Source of the DNA: Amycolatopsis sp. GM8
Lineage (GTDB): Bacteria > Actinomycetota > Actinomycetes > Mycobacteriales > Pseudonocardiaceae
Length of the DNA: 64,000 nt
NCBI RefSeq assembly: GCF_021653975.1
Contig: NZ_JAJKFK010000010.1
Span: forward strand, 1 to 64,000
Direction of reading: 5' to 3'
Below the pieces are notes generated by a model. It saw nothing but the letters and a program-made list of their open reading frames with translations, ran no database searches and was not told the DNA's origin. Below, piece by piece: positions 25,365 to 33,548 of the stretch; positions within the stretch are counted from its first letter, which is position 1; each line of letters begins with the position of its first letter. The position numbers were made by a program, and so were the translations under genes.

Positions 25365-26510
25365 CTACAGCCCCAGGCCGCGCCCGATGATCTCCTTCAT
25401 GATCTCGTTCGAACCGGCCCAAATGGAGGTCACCCGCGCGTCCCGCCAGGCCCGGCTGATCGGGTACTCGTCCATGTACCCGTACCCGCCGTACATCTGC
25501 AGGCATCGATCGATCACCTCGTTCTGCACCGACGCCGTCCACCACTTGGCCTTGGCGGCGTCGGTGGGATCGAGGCCCGGTCCGTTGCAGCTGACGATCA
25601 GGTGATCGACGAAGGCCTGGCTGACATCGAGTTGCGTGAACATCTCCGCGAACGCGAACTTGTTCGCCTGGAACGATCCGATGTTCGATCCGAAGGCGCG
25701 TCGCTGCTTCGCGTACTCGAGCGTGTCGGCAAGGTGACGGCGCGTGTGACTGAGGTTGGCGCACGCCGCGTTGAGCCGCTCCCAGGGCAGCAGCGACATC
25801 ATGTGCACGAACCCGCGGCCGACCTCCCCGAGGACGCGGTCGTGGCCCACTTCGACGTCGTCGAAAAAGAGTTCGGCGGTGTCGGCCTCCGACTGGCCGA
25901 CCTTGTCCAGCTTGCGCCCCCGGGAGAAGCCGGCATCCGTGGCCTCGATCGCGAAGAGCGTGATGCTGTCGGTTGCCTTCGTCCCGCCGGTGCGCGCCGC
26001 CGTGATGATCAGGTCCGCGGAACCGCCGTTCGTGATGAACGTCTTGGATCCGCTGATACGCCACCCTTTTTCGGTCTCGACCGCGGTCGTCCGCAGCGCG
26101 GCGAGGTCAGAACCGCCACTCGGTTCGGTCATCGCGATGGCCAGGATGATCTCTCCCGAGCAGGCGCCGGGCAGCCACCGGCGTTTCTGCTCCTCGGTGG
26201 CGACCTTGGTCAGGTAGGGCATGGCCATGGCGTACTGCAGCCCGACCACGGACGCGAGCCCGGCGCTGACCCTCGCCAATTCCTCGACGAGTATCGCGTT
26301 GAAGCGATAGTCGGCCGAACCGCCGCCCCCGTACTCGGCCGGGGCTTCGAGTCCCAGCAGACCCGCGTCGCCGGCGGCTCGCCAGAAGGAGCGCGGGATC
26401 TGCCGGTCGGCGATGAAGGAGGGCAACCGATCGATCACCTCACGATCGAGGAATGAGGTGACCGAGTCACGAAACGCGTGGTGTTCCGCCTCGAAGATCT
26501 GCCTCTGCAC
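25365..26510 (-). CDS. Acyl-CoA dehydrogenase
   Basis: A 381-residue flavoprotein of normal family length. The signature AMTEPSGGSDLAAL is near residue 130, and the C-terminal FAD/CoA block YGGYGYMDEYPISRAWRD is followed by IWAGSNEIMKEIIGR. The glutamate at the YEG position of medium-chain enzymes is Ala here, as in many FadE proteins that place the base elsewhere. It introduces a 2,3 double bond into an acyl-CoA. The start is GTG 26510. Operator copy G lies 65 bases upstream, shared with the divergent VOC gene. Confidence 0.88.
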   Translation of the reverse strand: MQRQIFEAEHHAFRDSVTSFLDREVIDRLPSFIADRQIPRSFWRAAGDAGLLGLEAPAEYGGGGSADYRFNAILVEELARVSAGLASVVGLQYAMAMPYLTKVATEEQKRRWLPGACSGEIILAIAMTEPSGGSDLAALRTTAVETEKGWRISGSKTFITNGGSADLIITAARTGGTKATDSITLFAIEATDAGFSRGRKLDKVGQSEADTAELFFDDVEVGHDRVLGEVGRGFVHMMSLLPWERLNAACANLSHTRRHLADTLEYAKQRRAFGSNIGSFQANKFAFAEMFTQLDVSQAFVDHLIVSCNGPGLDPTDAAKAKWWTASVQNEVIDRCLQMYGGYGYMDEYPISRAWRDARVTSIWAGSNEIMKEIIGRGLGL

Positions 26511-26574
26511 AACTGATCAACTCCCACGAGCCTGTCAGCGCCCGGCGCCGGGCGTGCCGGGCGGTCCGGCTCGA

Positions 26575-26603
26575 CTATATCGAACTAACCCCGTACGTTA
26601 TAG
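26575..26603. promoter_or_regulatory. Shared operator, copy G (best palindrome)
   Basis: Arms CTATATCGAAC and GTACGTTATAG, separated by 7 bases, match as an inverted repeat at 9 of 11 positions. The site lies between divergent acyl-CoA dehydrogenase and VOC genes, ending 26 bases before the VOC ATG. Confidence 0.72.
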
Positions 26604-26629
26604 TGAGCGCCACGGGAAAGGGGTTGGCC

Positions 26630-27100
26630 ATGCCGGTGACTGCCAGTCACATGATTCATGTCTGCGTCGTGTGCTCGGACTTCGACGAGTCGCTCGATTT
26701 CTACACGCGGGTGCTGGGCGCCAGCGTGATCGGCGAAGGCAGCTCGGACGAAGGGCCCACCTTCGGCGCGTCGATGGGCTCGCCCGGCGCCCGGAAGTGG
26801 CGGGGCTGTTTCCTGGCGTGGGGTGACCGGAACCGGACCTCCTACATCGACCTGATCCAGTACCTCGGAGCCGAGGCGGGCGAACGCGTCCACCGCAACG
26901 GCAACGATGCCGGCCTCTCGCGCATCGCGCTGCGGGTCCCCGACCTGGCGAAGACCCTGCGGGAACTCGAGGATCTGGGCGTGCCCCTCGCGGGCCCGCC
27001 GACCGAGTTCGTCGCCGCCGGCCTCGGTCGGCGGATCGCGTTCATCCGCGACCCCGACGGCACCCTCATCGAATTCGTCGAACGGTTCCGCCTCGGGTAG
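26630..27100 (+). CDS. VOC-family (glyoxalase-fold) protein
   Basis: A 156-residue vicinal-oxygen-chelate protein. It opens with MIHVCVVCSDFDESLDFYTRVLG and ends with FIRDPDGTLIEFVERF, where the glutamate is a metal ligand. The size and layout resemble methylmalonyl-CoA epimerase and lactoylglutathione lyase relatives. An epimerase acting on a branched CoA ester would suit the pathway, but this is a guess. The ATG at 26630 has GGGAAAGGGG upstream; an earlier GTG lies within the operator. Confidence 0.78.
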   Translation: MPVTASHMIHVCVVCSDFDESLDFYTRVLGASVIGEGSSDEGPTFGASMGSPGARKWRGCFLAWGDRNRTSYIDLIQYLGAEAGERVHRNGNDAGLSRIALRVPDLAKTLRELEDLGVPLAGPPTEFVAAGLGRRIAFIRDPDGTLIEFVERFRLG

Positions 27101-27333
27101 GCCTCGCACGGTTCCGCGCTGGGTGGTGCTCGCGGTGGAGCCGCTGCGGCCACGACGCGACCTCTGCCTTGTCGCCCACGGCTCGTCGCCGATCGCGATG
27201 ATGCGGCCGCCACGGCACGACCTCGGCGGAGACCAGGGCGTTCGGCGCCGCCGCGCCTGCTTCCGCGACACCGACTTCGGCGACGCTGAGACATCCTTGG
27301 GGCCCAGCCGTGGTTTGCTGGGTTACCCTTGAT

Positions 27334-27355
27334 ATGTCAATCTTCGCTGACCTAT
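27334..27355. promoter_or_regulatory. ArsR-type operator, copy 1 (regulator promoter)
   Basis: ATGTCAAT, five bases, CTGACCTAT. The 17 defined bases occur again, inverted, at 29157-29178 upstream of cbtB. The site ends 17 bases before the arsR start, so autoregulation is likely. Confidence 0.7.
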
Positions 27356-27372
27356 GGAGGGGACGATGACCG

Positions 27373-27714
27373 GTGGGTACAGAGCTGGCGTTCGACGCGC
27401 TCGCTGACCCGGTGCGCCGGCAGATCCTGGGGGTGCTGGCCGAGCGTGCGGAGTGCAGCGTGGGGGAACTGGTCGAGAACATCGACAGCGTCGGCCGGAC
27501 CGGCGTGTCGAGCCACCTGCGGGTGCTGCGTGCCGCGGGACTGGTGACCGAGCGCAAGGCCGGCCGGTTCCGCTACTACTCGATCGACCCGACCGGCCCG
27601 GCGCGCGACGTCATCGACATGTTGCACTCGCTGTTCCAGGGCGCGCTGGCCGATGCCGGGCGCGCGGCGGACGCCAGGGGAAAGACGACCGATCGCGATA
27701 TCCGTTCTGCCTGA
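27373..27714 (+). CDS. ArsR-family transcriptional regulator of the nitrile hydratase cluster
   Basis: A 113-residue winged-helix protein: FDALADPVRRQILGVLAE, then VGELVENIDSVGRTGVSSHL as the recognition helix region, and VTERKAGRFRYYSID as the wing. No cysteine pair for metal sensing is apparent, so it may respond through its partner or to an amide. Rhodococcus nitrile hydratase clusters also pair an ArsR-like protein with an AmiC-like protein. The GTG at 27373 has GGAGGGG about 10 bases upstream. The sensor gene follows after 16 bases. Confidence 0.85.
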   Translation: MGTELAFDALADPVRRQILGVLAERAECSVGELVENIDSVGRTGVSSHLRVLRAAGLVTERKAGRFRYYSIDPTGPARDVIDMLHSLFQGALADAGRAADARGKTTDRDIRSA

Positions 27715-27730
27715 TCCGGATGGTGCCCCC

Positions 27731-29143
27731 ATGCCTGCACTCCTGCTGCACGCGGAGCAGTGGACCGCCGCCCCGCGGGGTGTGACGTTCGGCCTCTTCG
27801 GCGCCGGTGCGGGCGCGGGCTGGGTGTTCGACGCGGTCTGCGACCGGGTCGAGACCGGGTCGGCGGTGAGCCTGCGGGCACCGCTGGGCGGTGCCGACGT
27901 GGTCGAGATCATCGGCCGGATCGGGGCACTGCGGCCGGAGGAGTATCTCGAGATCGTGCACGACCAGCCGTGGCGCGGGCGGATCAAACTCCGCTTCCGG
28001 CCCGACCGCGGCGGCACGACCGTCCGGCTGGTGGCCGAACTGGACGAGTCCGGGCTGGAATGGTTGTTGCGGCGGCGGGGTTTCCCGGCCGGACGCCGCG
28101 AATCCCCGAACCCGAGACTCGGGTTGCTGACCAGCAAGTCCGGACCGGGCAACCTCTTCGCGGCGGCCACCGACAATCTCGCGGCGCTCGCGCTGGAGGA
28201 GGTCAACGCCGAGGGCGGGATCCACGGGCGGCCGGTGGAGCTGGTCGTCGGTGACGACGCGACGGACCCGGCGGTCGGGGTCGCGGAGGCGCGGCGGCTG
28301 GTCCGGGCGGGCTGCCGCACGCTGCTGGTCGCCACCACGTCGGCCACGTTCGTCGCGGTTTCGCGCGCACTGACCGGGACCGACGTCCTGGTGGTGCAGA
28401 CGCTGATGAACGAGGGCGGCGAATCCGGGCGGCTGCGCCTGCAGTACGGCGAACGGCCCGAGGACCAGCTCGCGACGGCCGCGGCGCGGATGATGCGCGC
28501 GGCCGGCGGGCGGCGGTGGTTCCTCGCCGGCAACGACTACTGCTGGCCGCGCAGCACCCATGCGGCAGCCCGTCAGGTGCTGCCGCGGTTCGGCGCCCGG
28601 CTGGTCGGGGAGCGGTTCGCCGCGCTGGGGACGCAGGACTTCTCGCCCGTCATCGAGGCGATTCTGGCTTCCGGCGCGGAGATCGTGCTGTCGACGTTCG
28701 TCGGCGCCGACGCGGCCGAGTTCCAGCGGCAGGGTCACCGGGCGGGGCTGGGGAAGCGGTGTCTCACCCTGGCCCCCGCCATGGACGAGTCCACTCTGCA
28801 ACGGGTCGGGCCCGACGCGGCGCGCGGCCTCTACGCGGTGTCCGGCTACTTCGAACAGTTGCCCACCGCGGGCAATGACGCGCTGCTCACCCGCTACCGC
28901 AGCGAATTCGGCCGCTGGGCCCCGCCGTTGTCGACGCTGACCGAGTCGGTGTTCGAAGCCGTCCACATGTGGTGGTCGGTCGCGCGCCGGGTCGGCGCGG
29001 AGGAACCGAAGCTGATCGCGGACGAGATGCGGCGTGGCCGGTTCGAACTGCCGCGCGGCACGGTCACGTTGTCCGGTGGGGACAGTGCGGTCCAGCCGCT
29101 GCATCTGTTCGAGGCCAAGGGCACGGCGTTCGCGCTTACCTGA
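27731..29143 (+). CDS. AmiC-like sensor with N-terminal SRPBCC-like domain
   Basis: A 470-residue protein without a signal peptide, so it should be cytosolic. Residues 1 to about 120 look like an SRPBCC ligand-binding fold (VRLVAELDESGLEWLLRRRG near the end). From about residue 130 it is a type 1 periplasmic-binding-like domain of the UrtA/AmiC group (RLGLLTSKSGPGNLF, then NAEGGIHGRPVELVVGDDAT). AmiC proteins sense amides and control amidase expression, which fits the downstream amidase and nitrile hydratase. The ATG at 27731 is used. The added N-terminal domain is unusual. Confidence 0.75.
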   Translation: MPALLLHAEQWTAAPRGVTFGLFGAGAGAGWVFDAVCDRVETGSAVSLRAPLGGADVVEIIGRIGALRPEEYLEIVHDQPWRGRIKLRFRPDRGGTTVRLVAELDESGLEWLLRRRGFPAGRRESPNPRLGLLTSKSGPGNLFAAATDNLAALALEEVNAEGGIHGRPVELVVGDDATDPAVGVAEARRLVRAGCRTLLVATTSATFVAVSRALTGTDVLVVQTLMNEGGESGRLRLQYGERPEDQLATAAARMMRAAGGRRWFLAGNDYCWPRSTHAAARQVLPRFGARLVGERFAALGTQDFSPVIEAILASGAEIVLSTFVGADAAEFQRQGHRAGLGKRCLTLAPAMDESTLQRVGPDAARGLYAVSGYFEQLPTAGNDALLTRYRSEFGRWAPPLSTLTESVFEAVHMWWSVARRVGAEEPKLIADEMRRGRFELPRGTVTLSGGDSAVQPLHLFEAKGTAFALT

Positions 29144-29156
29144 CCGTAACACGTCA

Positions 29157-29178
29157 ATAGGTCAGTTCTTATTGACAT
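29157..29178. promoter_or_regulatory. ArsR-type operator, copy 2 (cbtB promoter)
   Basis: On the minus strand this reads ATGTCAAT, five bases, CTGACCTAT, identical in the defined bases to copy 1. It overlaps a GTCAATA/TATTGAC inverted repeat (29153-29176). It lies between the sensor stop and cbtB and probably controls the cobalt uptake and nitrile hydratase genes. Confidence 0.72.
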
Positions 29179-29259
29179 GTCAGCGCGGCGGCTTCTAGCT
29201 TGAGATGTCCACTTCGTTCGAGCCGGGCCGCTTTCCCCGCCCCGGTGAGGAGGTCTCTG

Positions 29260-29472
29260 GTGACTGCTTCCGCTGAAGCCCTTTCCCCGACCCCGGTCGT
29301 GCTCTCCGCGTCGAAAGCCGCGTTGTGGCTGACCGGCGCGGTGTTCCTGGCGCTGGCGTTGTACTACTTCGTCGGCATCGACCAGGGTGCGACATCGGTG
29401 TTCGGCAGCGACTCGCACGTGCACGAGTTCGTGCACGACGCCCGCCACTTCCTCGGTTTCCCCTGTCACTGA
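29260..29472 (+). CDS. cbtB: CbtB-type cobalt transporter subunit
   Basis: A 70-residue protein with one membrane segment (ALWLTGAVFLALALYYFVG) and a histidine-rich C-terminus (HVHEFVHDARHFLGFPCH), the hallmark of CbtB. It works with CbtA in cobalt import. The GTG at 29260 has GAGGAGG 6-7 bases upstream. Cobalt is needed by the nitrile hydratase encoded four genes downstream. Confidence 0.87.
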   Translation: MTASAEALSPTPVVLSASKAALWLTGAVFLALALYYFVGIDQGATSVFGSDSHVHEFVHDARHFLGFPCH

Positions 29473-29489
29473 ACGGAAATGGGTGAACC

Positions 29490-30311
29490 ATGGGCCGGAA
29501 CCTGGTCTTTCGCGGCATGCTGGCCGGTGCGCTGGCGGGTCTGCTGACGTTCGTGTTCTCCCGGATCTTCGCCGAGCCGTCCATCGAGGCGGCGATCGGT
29601 TACGAAAGTGGTCGTGACGCGGCATTGTCCACTGTGGATTCCGTCGGGATGCACGACGAGGGTGTGGAACTGTTCAGCCGCACCGTGCAGGGCACGTTCG
29701 GGCTGGGCGTGGGCGTGATCCTGTTCGGACTGGCCATGGGCACGCTCGCCGGTGTGGTGTTCACGGTGGCGCTCGGCCGGGTCGGCCGGATCCGGCCGCG
29801 GGTGCTGGCCCTGCTCGTCGCGAGTGCCGGCCTGCTCGTCTTCTTCCTGGTGCCGTTCGTGAAGTATCCCGCCAACCCGCCGTCGGTCGGGCATCCGGAC
29901 ACGATCGGTTCGCGCACCACGTGCTACCTGCTCGCGATCGTCATCACCGGGATCGCGCTCGGCGGTGCGGTGTGGCTCGGCCGCCGGCTCGCGCCGCGCC
30001 TGGGGAACTGGAACGCGTCGCTGGTCGCCGGTGCCGCGTTCGTCGTGGTGACCGGTGTCGTGCTGGCGCTGCTGCCGTCGTTCGCCGAGGTGCCCGGACC
30101 GGCGCGGTCGGCCGACGGCGCCATCGTGTACCCGGCATTCCCGGCCGACGTGCTCGCCGCGTTCCGGCTGTCCACTGTGGCCGGACAGCTCGTGCTGTGG
30201 GCGAGTTTCGGCCTGGTGTTCGGACCGCTCGCGGAACGGGTCCTGGCGCGCGGCCGGGCCGCTGAACTCATTCGAGAGGAATCAGTCGATGGGCGCTTTG
30301 CCTCCTCCTGA
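29490..30311 (+). CDS. cbtA: CbtA-type cobalt transporter subunit
   Basis: A 273-residue membrane protein with about 6 hydrophobic segments. It shows the CbtA N-terminus FRGMLAGALAGLLTFVFSRI, a DEGVELFSRTVQ segment before the second helix, and VPFVKYPANPPSVGHPDTIG in a loop. It follows cbtB after 17 bases, and its 3-prime end overlaps the amidase gene by 23 bases. It would supply cobalt ions for the nitrile hydratase. Confidence 0.87.
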   Translation: MGRNLVFRGMLAGALAGLLTFVFSRIFAEPSIEAAIGYESGRDAALSTVDSVGMHDEGVELFSRTVQGTFGLGVGVILFGLAMGTLAGVVFTVALGRVGRIRPRVLALLVASAGLLVFFLVPFVKYPANPPSVGHPDTIGSRTTCYLLAIVITGIALGGAVWLGRRLAPRLGNWNASLVAGAAFVVVTGVVLALLPSFAEVPGPARSADGAIVYPAFPADVLAAFRLSTVAGQLVLWASFGLVFGPLAERVLARGRAAELIREESVDGRFASS

Positions 30312-31842
30312 CGCCGCCAGGCTCGCGGCGCTCGACGAGCATTACGGTTTCGGCCTGTCACCGGCGGAACTGGACGAGTACGTGCCCGCGGTGGCGGGCA
30401 CGCTCGGGGCCTCGGACGCCGTCGAGAGGCTCTACGCGAAGACCCGGCCCGAACCACCGGAGCGGTCCTGGGCCACGCCCGCGCCGGAGCGGAACCGGCT
30501 CGGCGCCTGGTATGTCACGACCTCGATCGAGGGCGCGGAGCAGGGCCCGCTGGCGGGGCGCACGGTCGCGGTGAAGGACAACGTCGCGGTCGCGGGCGTG
30601 CCGATGATGAACGGCTCCCGCACGGTCGAAGGGTTCGTGCCGCTGCGCGACGCCACGGTGGTCCGCCGGCTGCTCGAAGCCGGGGCGACGATCAAGGGCA
30701 AGTCGGTGTGCGAGGACCTGTGTTTTTCGGGTGGCAGCTTCACCTCCTGGCCGGGACCGGTGCGCAATCCCTGGGACGAGAGCCGCAACGCCGGTGGTTC
30801 CTCCAGCGGCAGCGCGGCGCTGGTCGCCACCGGTGAGGTCGACCTGGCGCTCGGCGGCGATCAGGGCGGCTCGATCCGCATCCCGAGCGCGTTCTGTGGC
30901 CTCGTCGGCCACAAGCCGACATATGGGCTGGTGCCCTACACCGGCGCGTTCCCGATCGAACGGACCATCGACCACCTGGGCCCGATCACCCGGAGCGTCA
31001 CCGATGCCGCGGCCGCGCTGACGGTGCTGGCCGGCGTTGACGGGATGGATTCGCGGCAGCCCAGCACGATCGAGCCGGCCGACTACCTCGCCGCGCTCGC
31101 GGAACCCGCGACGGGGCTGCGGGTCGGGATCGTCACCGAGGGCTTCGGCACTCCGGTGTCCGAGGCGCGTGTCGACGAGGCCGTCCGGGCCGCCGCCGGA
31201 TCGCTTCGCGACGCCGGGCTCGTGGTGGGCGAGGTGTCGATCCCGTGGCATCTGGACGCGATGCACGTGTGGAACGTGATCGCGACCGAAGGCGCCGCGT
31301 ACCAGATGATCGACGGTAACGCGTTCGGGATGAACGTCGACGAGTTCTACGATCCCGAGTTGATCGAGCATTTCGCCCGCGGGCGGCGCGAGCACGGCGC
31401 GGACCTGTCGAAGACGGTCAAGCTCGTCGGGCTTTCCGGGCGCTACACCTACGAAGTCGCGGGCGGCCGGTACTACGCGATGGCGCGTCAGCTCGCCTTT
31501 GAACTGCGGGCCGCCTACGACGCGGCGCTGGCCGAGTACGACGTGCTCGTAATGCCCACTCTTCCTTACACCGCAAGGGAAATTCCGCCCGCGGACGTCT
31601 CGCTGCCGGACTATCTCGACACCGCCCTGTCGATGATCGGCAACACCGCGCCGTTCGACGTGACCGGGCATCCCGCGTGCTCGGTGCCCGCCGGGCTGGT
31701 GGCCGGGCTGCCGGCCGGACTCATGATCATCGGAAAACGCTTCGACGACGCCACCGTCCTGCGTGTGGCGCACACCTACGAACAGGCGGCCGGCGGGTTT
31801 CCGATGCCACCGGTCGCCGCGACCACGGGGAGCAGCGCATGA
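30289..31842 (+). CDS. Amidase (amidase-signature family)
   Basis: A 517-residue amidase-signature enzyme. The Ser-cisSer-Lys triad is visible: Lys in GRTVAVKDNVAV, first Ser in GGDQGGSIRIP and the Gly/Ser stretch NAGGSSSGSAALVATG. It hydrolyses the amide made by nitrile hydratase to acid and ammonia, as in paired Rhodococcus clusters. The ATG at 30289 has GAGAGGA 8 bases upstream. Its stop overlaps the nitrile hydratase beta start by 4 bases. Confidence 0.92.
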   Translation: MGALPPPDAARLAALDEHYGFGLSPAELDEYVPAVAGTLGASDAVERLYAKTRPEPPERSWATPAPERNRLGAWYVTTSIEGAEQGPLAGRTVAVKDNVAVAGVPMMNGSRTVEGFVPLRDATVVRRLLEAGATIKGKSVCEDLCFSGGSFTSWPGPVRNPWDESRNAGGSSSGSAALVATGEVDLALGGDQGGSIRIPSAFCGLVGHKPTYGLVPYTGAFPIERTIDHLGPITRSVTDAAAALTVLAGVDGMDSRQPSTIEPADYLAALAEPATGLRVGIVTEGFGTPVSEARVDEAVRAAAGSLRDAGLVVGEVSIPWHLDAMHVWNVIATEGAAYQMIDGNAFGMNVDEFYDPELIEHFARGRREHGADLSKTVKLVGLSGRYTYEVAGGRYYAMARQLAFELRAAYDAALAEYDVLVMPTLPYTAREIPPADVSLPDYLDTALSMIGNTAPFDVTGHPACSVPAGLVAGLPAGLMIIGKRFDDATVLRVAHTYEQAAGGFPMPPVAATTGSSA

Positions 31843-32537
31843 ACGGAGTCTTCGATCTCGGCGGCACGGACGGGCTCGGCCCCGTCCTCCCGCCCGAACA
31901 GGAACCGGTTTTCCGTGCCGAGTGGGAGAAGGCCGCGTTCGCCTTGTTCGCCACGTGTTTCCGCGCCGGACTGTTCAATGTGGACATGTTCCGGCACGGG
32001 ATCGAGCAGATGGACCCGGCCGAGTACCTGCTGTCCAACTACTACGAGCACTGGGCGCACACCGCCGAGTTCTACGCCGAGCGGGCGGGCATGATCACAC
32101 CCGAAGAACTCGCCGAGCGGACGCGTTTCTACCTGGAGAACCCGGACGCGCCACTGCCCGAACGCGACGACCCCGAGTTGCTCGCGTTCGTCGACGCGGC
32201 CGTCAAGGGCGGCGCCCCGGCCGCCCGGGAGTCGGACAAGCCACCCGCGTTCAAGGTCGGCGACACCGTCACGGTCAAGACCGACAGCCCGGCGGGCCAC
32301 ACGCGCCGCGCCCGCTACATCCGCGGGCGCACCGGGGAGATCACCGGCGCGCACGGCACGTTCATCTACCCCGACAGCGCCGGCAACGGCGGGGAGGACG
32401 CGCCCGAACACGTCTACACCGTGCGGTTCACGGCCGCCGAGCTGTGGGGCGCCGGGAGCGCCGACCCCAAGGGCGTCGTCTACTTCGACGTCTGGGAGCC
32501 GTATCTGACCCTCGCCACGACCGAAGGAGCCGCCTGA
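31839..32537 (+). CDS. nthB: Nitrile hydratase beta subunit
   Basis: A 232-residue beta subunit. It starts with MNGVFDLGGTDGLGPV, typical of the family, and has HGIEQMDPAEYLLSNYYEHW in the middle and a C-terminal SH3-like barrel (FKVGDTVTV through YTVRFTAAELWG). It pairs with the alpha subunit, whose gene starts one base after the stop. The beta-then-alpha order is that of cobalt-type enzymes. Confidence 0.95.
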   Translation: MNGVFDLGGTDGLGPVLPPEQEPVFRAEWEKAAFALFATCFRAGLFNVDMFRHGIEQMDPAEYLLSNYYEHWAHTAEFYAERAGMITPEELAERTRFYLENPDAPLPERDDPELLAFVDAAVKGGAPAARESDKPPAFKVGDTVTVKTDSPAGHTRRARYIRGRTGEITGAHGTFIYPDSAGNGGEDAPEHVYTVRFTAAELWGAGSADPKGVVYFDVWEPYLTLATTEGAA

Positions 32538-32538
32538 G

Positions 32539-33141
32539 ATGGGACCGACCGACACCCGCCTGCGCACGCAGGAAGAGATCACCGCACGGGTCAAGGCGCT
32601 CGAAGCCCTGCTGATCGAGAAGGGCGTGATGACCGCCGCCGCGGTCGACCGGCTCGCCGAGATCTACGAGAACGAGGTCGGCCCCCAGCTCGGCGCCAAG
32701 GTCGTGGCGAAGGCGTGGACCGACCCGGAGTTCAAGGCGCGCCTGCTGGACAACGCGACGGCCGCCTGCGCCGAGCTCGGGATCGGCGGGTTGCAGGGCG
32801 AGGACATGGTGGTCGTCGAGAACTCGCCGACCGTCCACAATGTCATCGTCTGCACGCTGTGCTCGTGCTACCCGTGGCCCGTCCTCGGGTTGCCGCCCAA
32901 CTGGTACAAGATGCCGGCCTACCGGTCCCGGATCGTCCGCGAGCCGCGGAAGGTACTCGCCGAGGACTTCGGCTTCGGTGTCCCGGACGACGTCGAGATC
33001 CGGGTCTGGGACTCCAGTTCCGAACTGCGCTACTGGGTGCTGCCCGAGCGCCCGCCGGGCACGGAAGGCCTGAGCGAAAAAGAACTCGAAGCGCTCGTGA
33101 CGCGCGATTCGATGATCGGCGTCGGGGCGGTGGCGTCGTGA
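32539..33141 (+). CDS. nthA: Nitrile hydratase alpha subunit, cobalt type
   Basis: A 200-residue alpha subunit that hydrates nitriles to amides. The metal claw VCTLCSC has Cys105, Cys108, Ser109 and Cys110; the Thr after the first Cys marks the cobalt class (iron enzymes have Ser). Two of these cysteines are oxidised in mature enzymes of the family. YPWPVLGLPPNWYK follows. The adjacent cbtAB genes support cobalt use. The activator gene overlaps its stop by 4 bases. Confidence 0.95.
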   Translation: MGPTDTRLRTQEEITARVKALEALLIEKGVMTAAAVDRLAEIYENEVGPQLGAKVVAKAWTDPEFKARLLDNATAACAELGIGGLQGEDMVVVENSPTVHNVIVCTLCSCYPWPVLGLPPNWYKMPAYRSRIVREPRKVLAEDFGFGVPDDVEIRVWDSSSELRYWVLPERPPGTEGLSEKELEALVTRDSMIGVGAVAS

Positions 33142-33548
33142 CCGCGCGGCAGGACGCCACCGAACTCGGCGACGCCCGCCGGCGGGTGGAAGCACTCGTG
33201 TGCGATCTGCCCGGAGGGAGTGAGCAGGCTTTCGACCAGCCGTGGGAGCTGCGCGCGTTCGCGATGGCCGTGGCCGCCTACCACAACGGTCACTACGAGT
33301 GGAGCGAGTTCCAGCTCTCGCTCGTCGACGCGATCCGCCGCTGGGAACAGGGCGACGGCGGCGAACCGTGGCGCTACTACGAACACTGGGTCACCGCACT
33401 GGAGACCGTGCTGTCGAGCCGGGGCCTGTTGTCCGAAGCCTTGCTGGACGACGAAACCCGGGTCGTGCTGGCCACACCGCGTAATGCCAACCACCACAAG
33501 GCACACCGTGAGCCGGTCGCGGTTTCACCCGCGATCAGCCGTACGTGA
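33138..33548 (+). CDS. Nitrile hydratase activator / accessory protein
   Basis: A 136-residue protein with PWELRAFAMAVAAYHNGHYEW and YYEHWVTALETVL, typical of the small accessory protein that inserts cobalt into the alpha subunit (P14K/NhlE-type), and similar to an N-terminal beta-subunit fragment. The GTG start overlaps the alpha-subunit stop by 4 bases. Its stop directly abuts the stop of the convergent esterase gene. Confidence 0.88.
   Translation: MTARQDATELGDARRRVEALVCDLPGGSEQAFDQPWELRAFAMAVAAYHNGHYEWSEFQLSLVDAIRRWEQGDGGEPWRYYEHWVTALETVLSSRGLLSEALLDDETRVVLATPRNANHHKAHREPVAVSPAISRT

Noticed and set aside
27101..27333. Possible short minus-strand coding remnant between the VOC gene and the ArsR promoter
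   Set aside because: Translations are biased to Arg and Ala with no recognisable motif and no ribosome site; it looks like non-coding spacer.
29144..29259. Possible cobalamin riboswitch before cbtB
   Set aside because: The gap is too short for the full element and no B12-box-like sequence was seen; the ArsR-type operator explains the region better.
29630..30180. Repeated short palindrome-like TCCACTGTGG segments
   Set aside because: They fall inside coding sequence as Ser-Thr-Val codons and probably reflect lineage codon habit rather than a regulatory or uptake signal.
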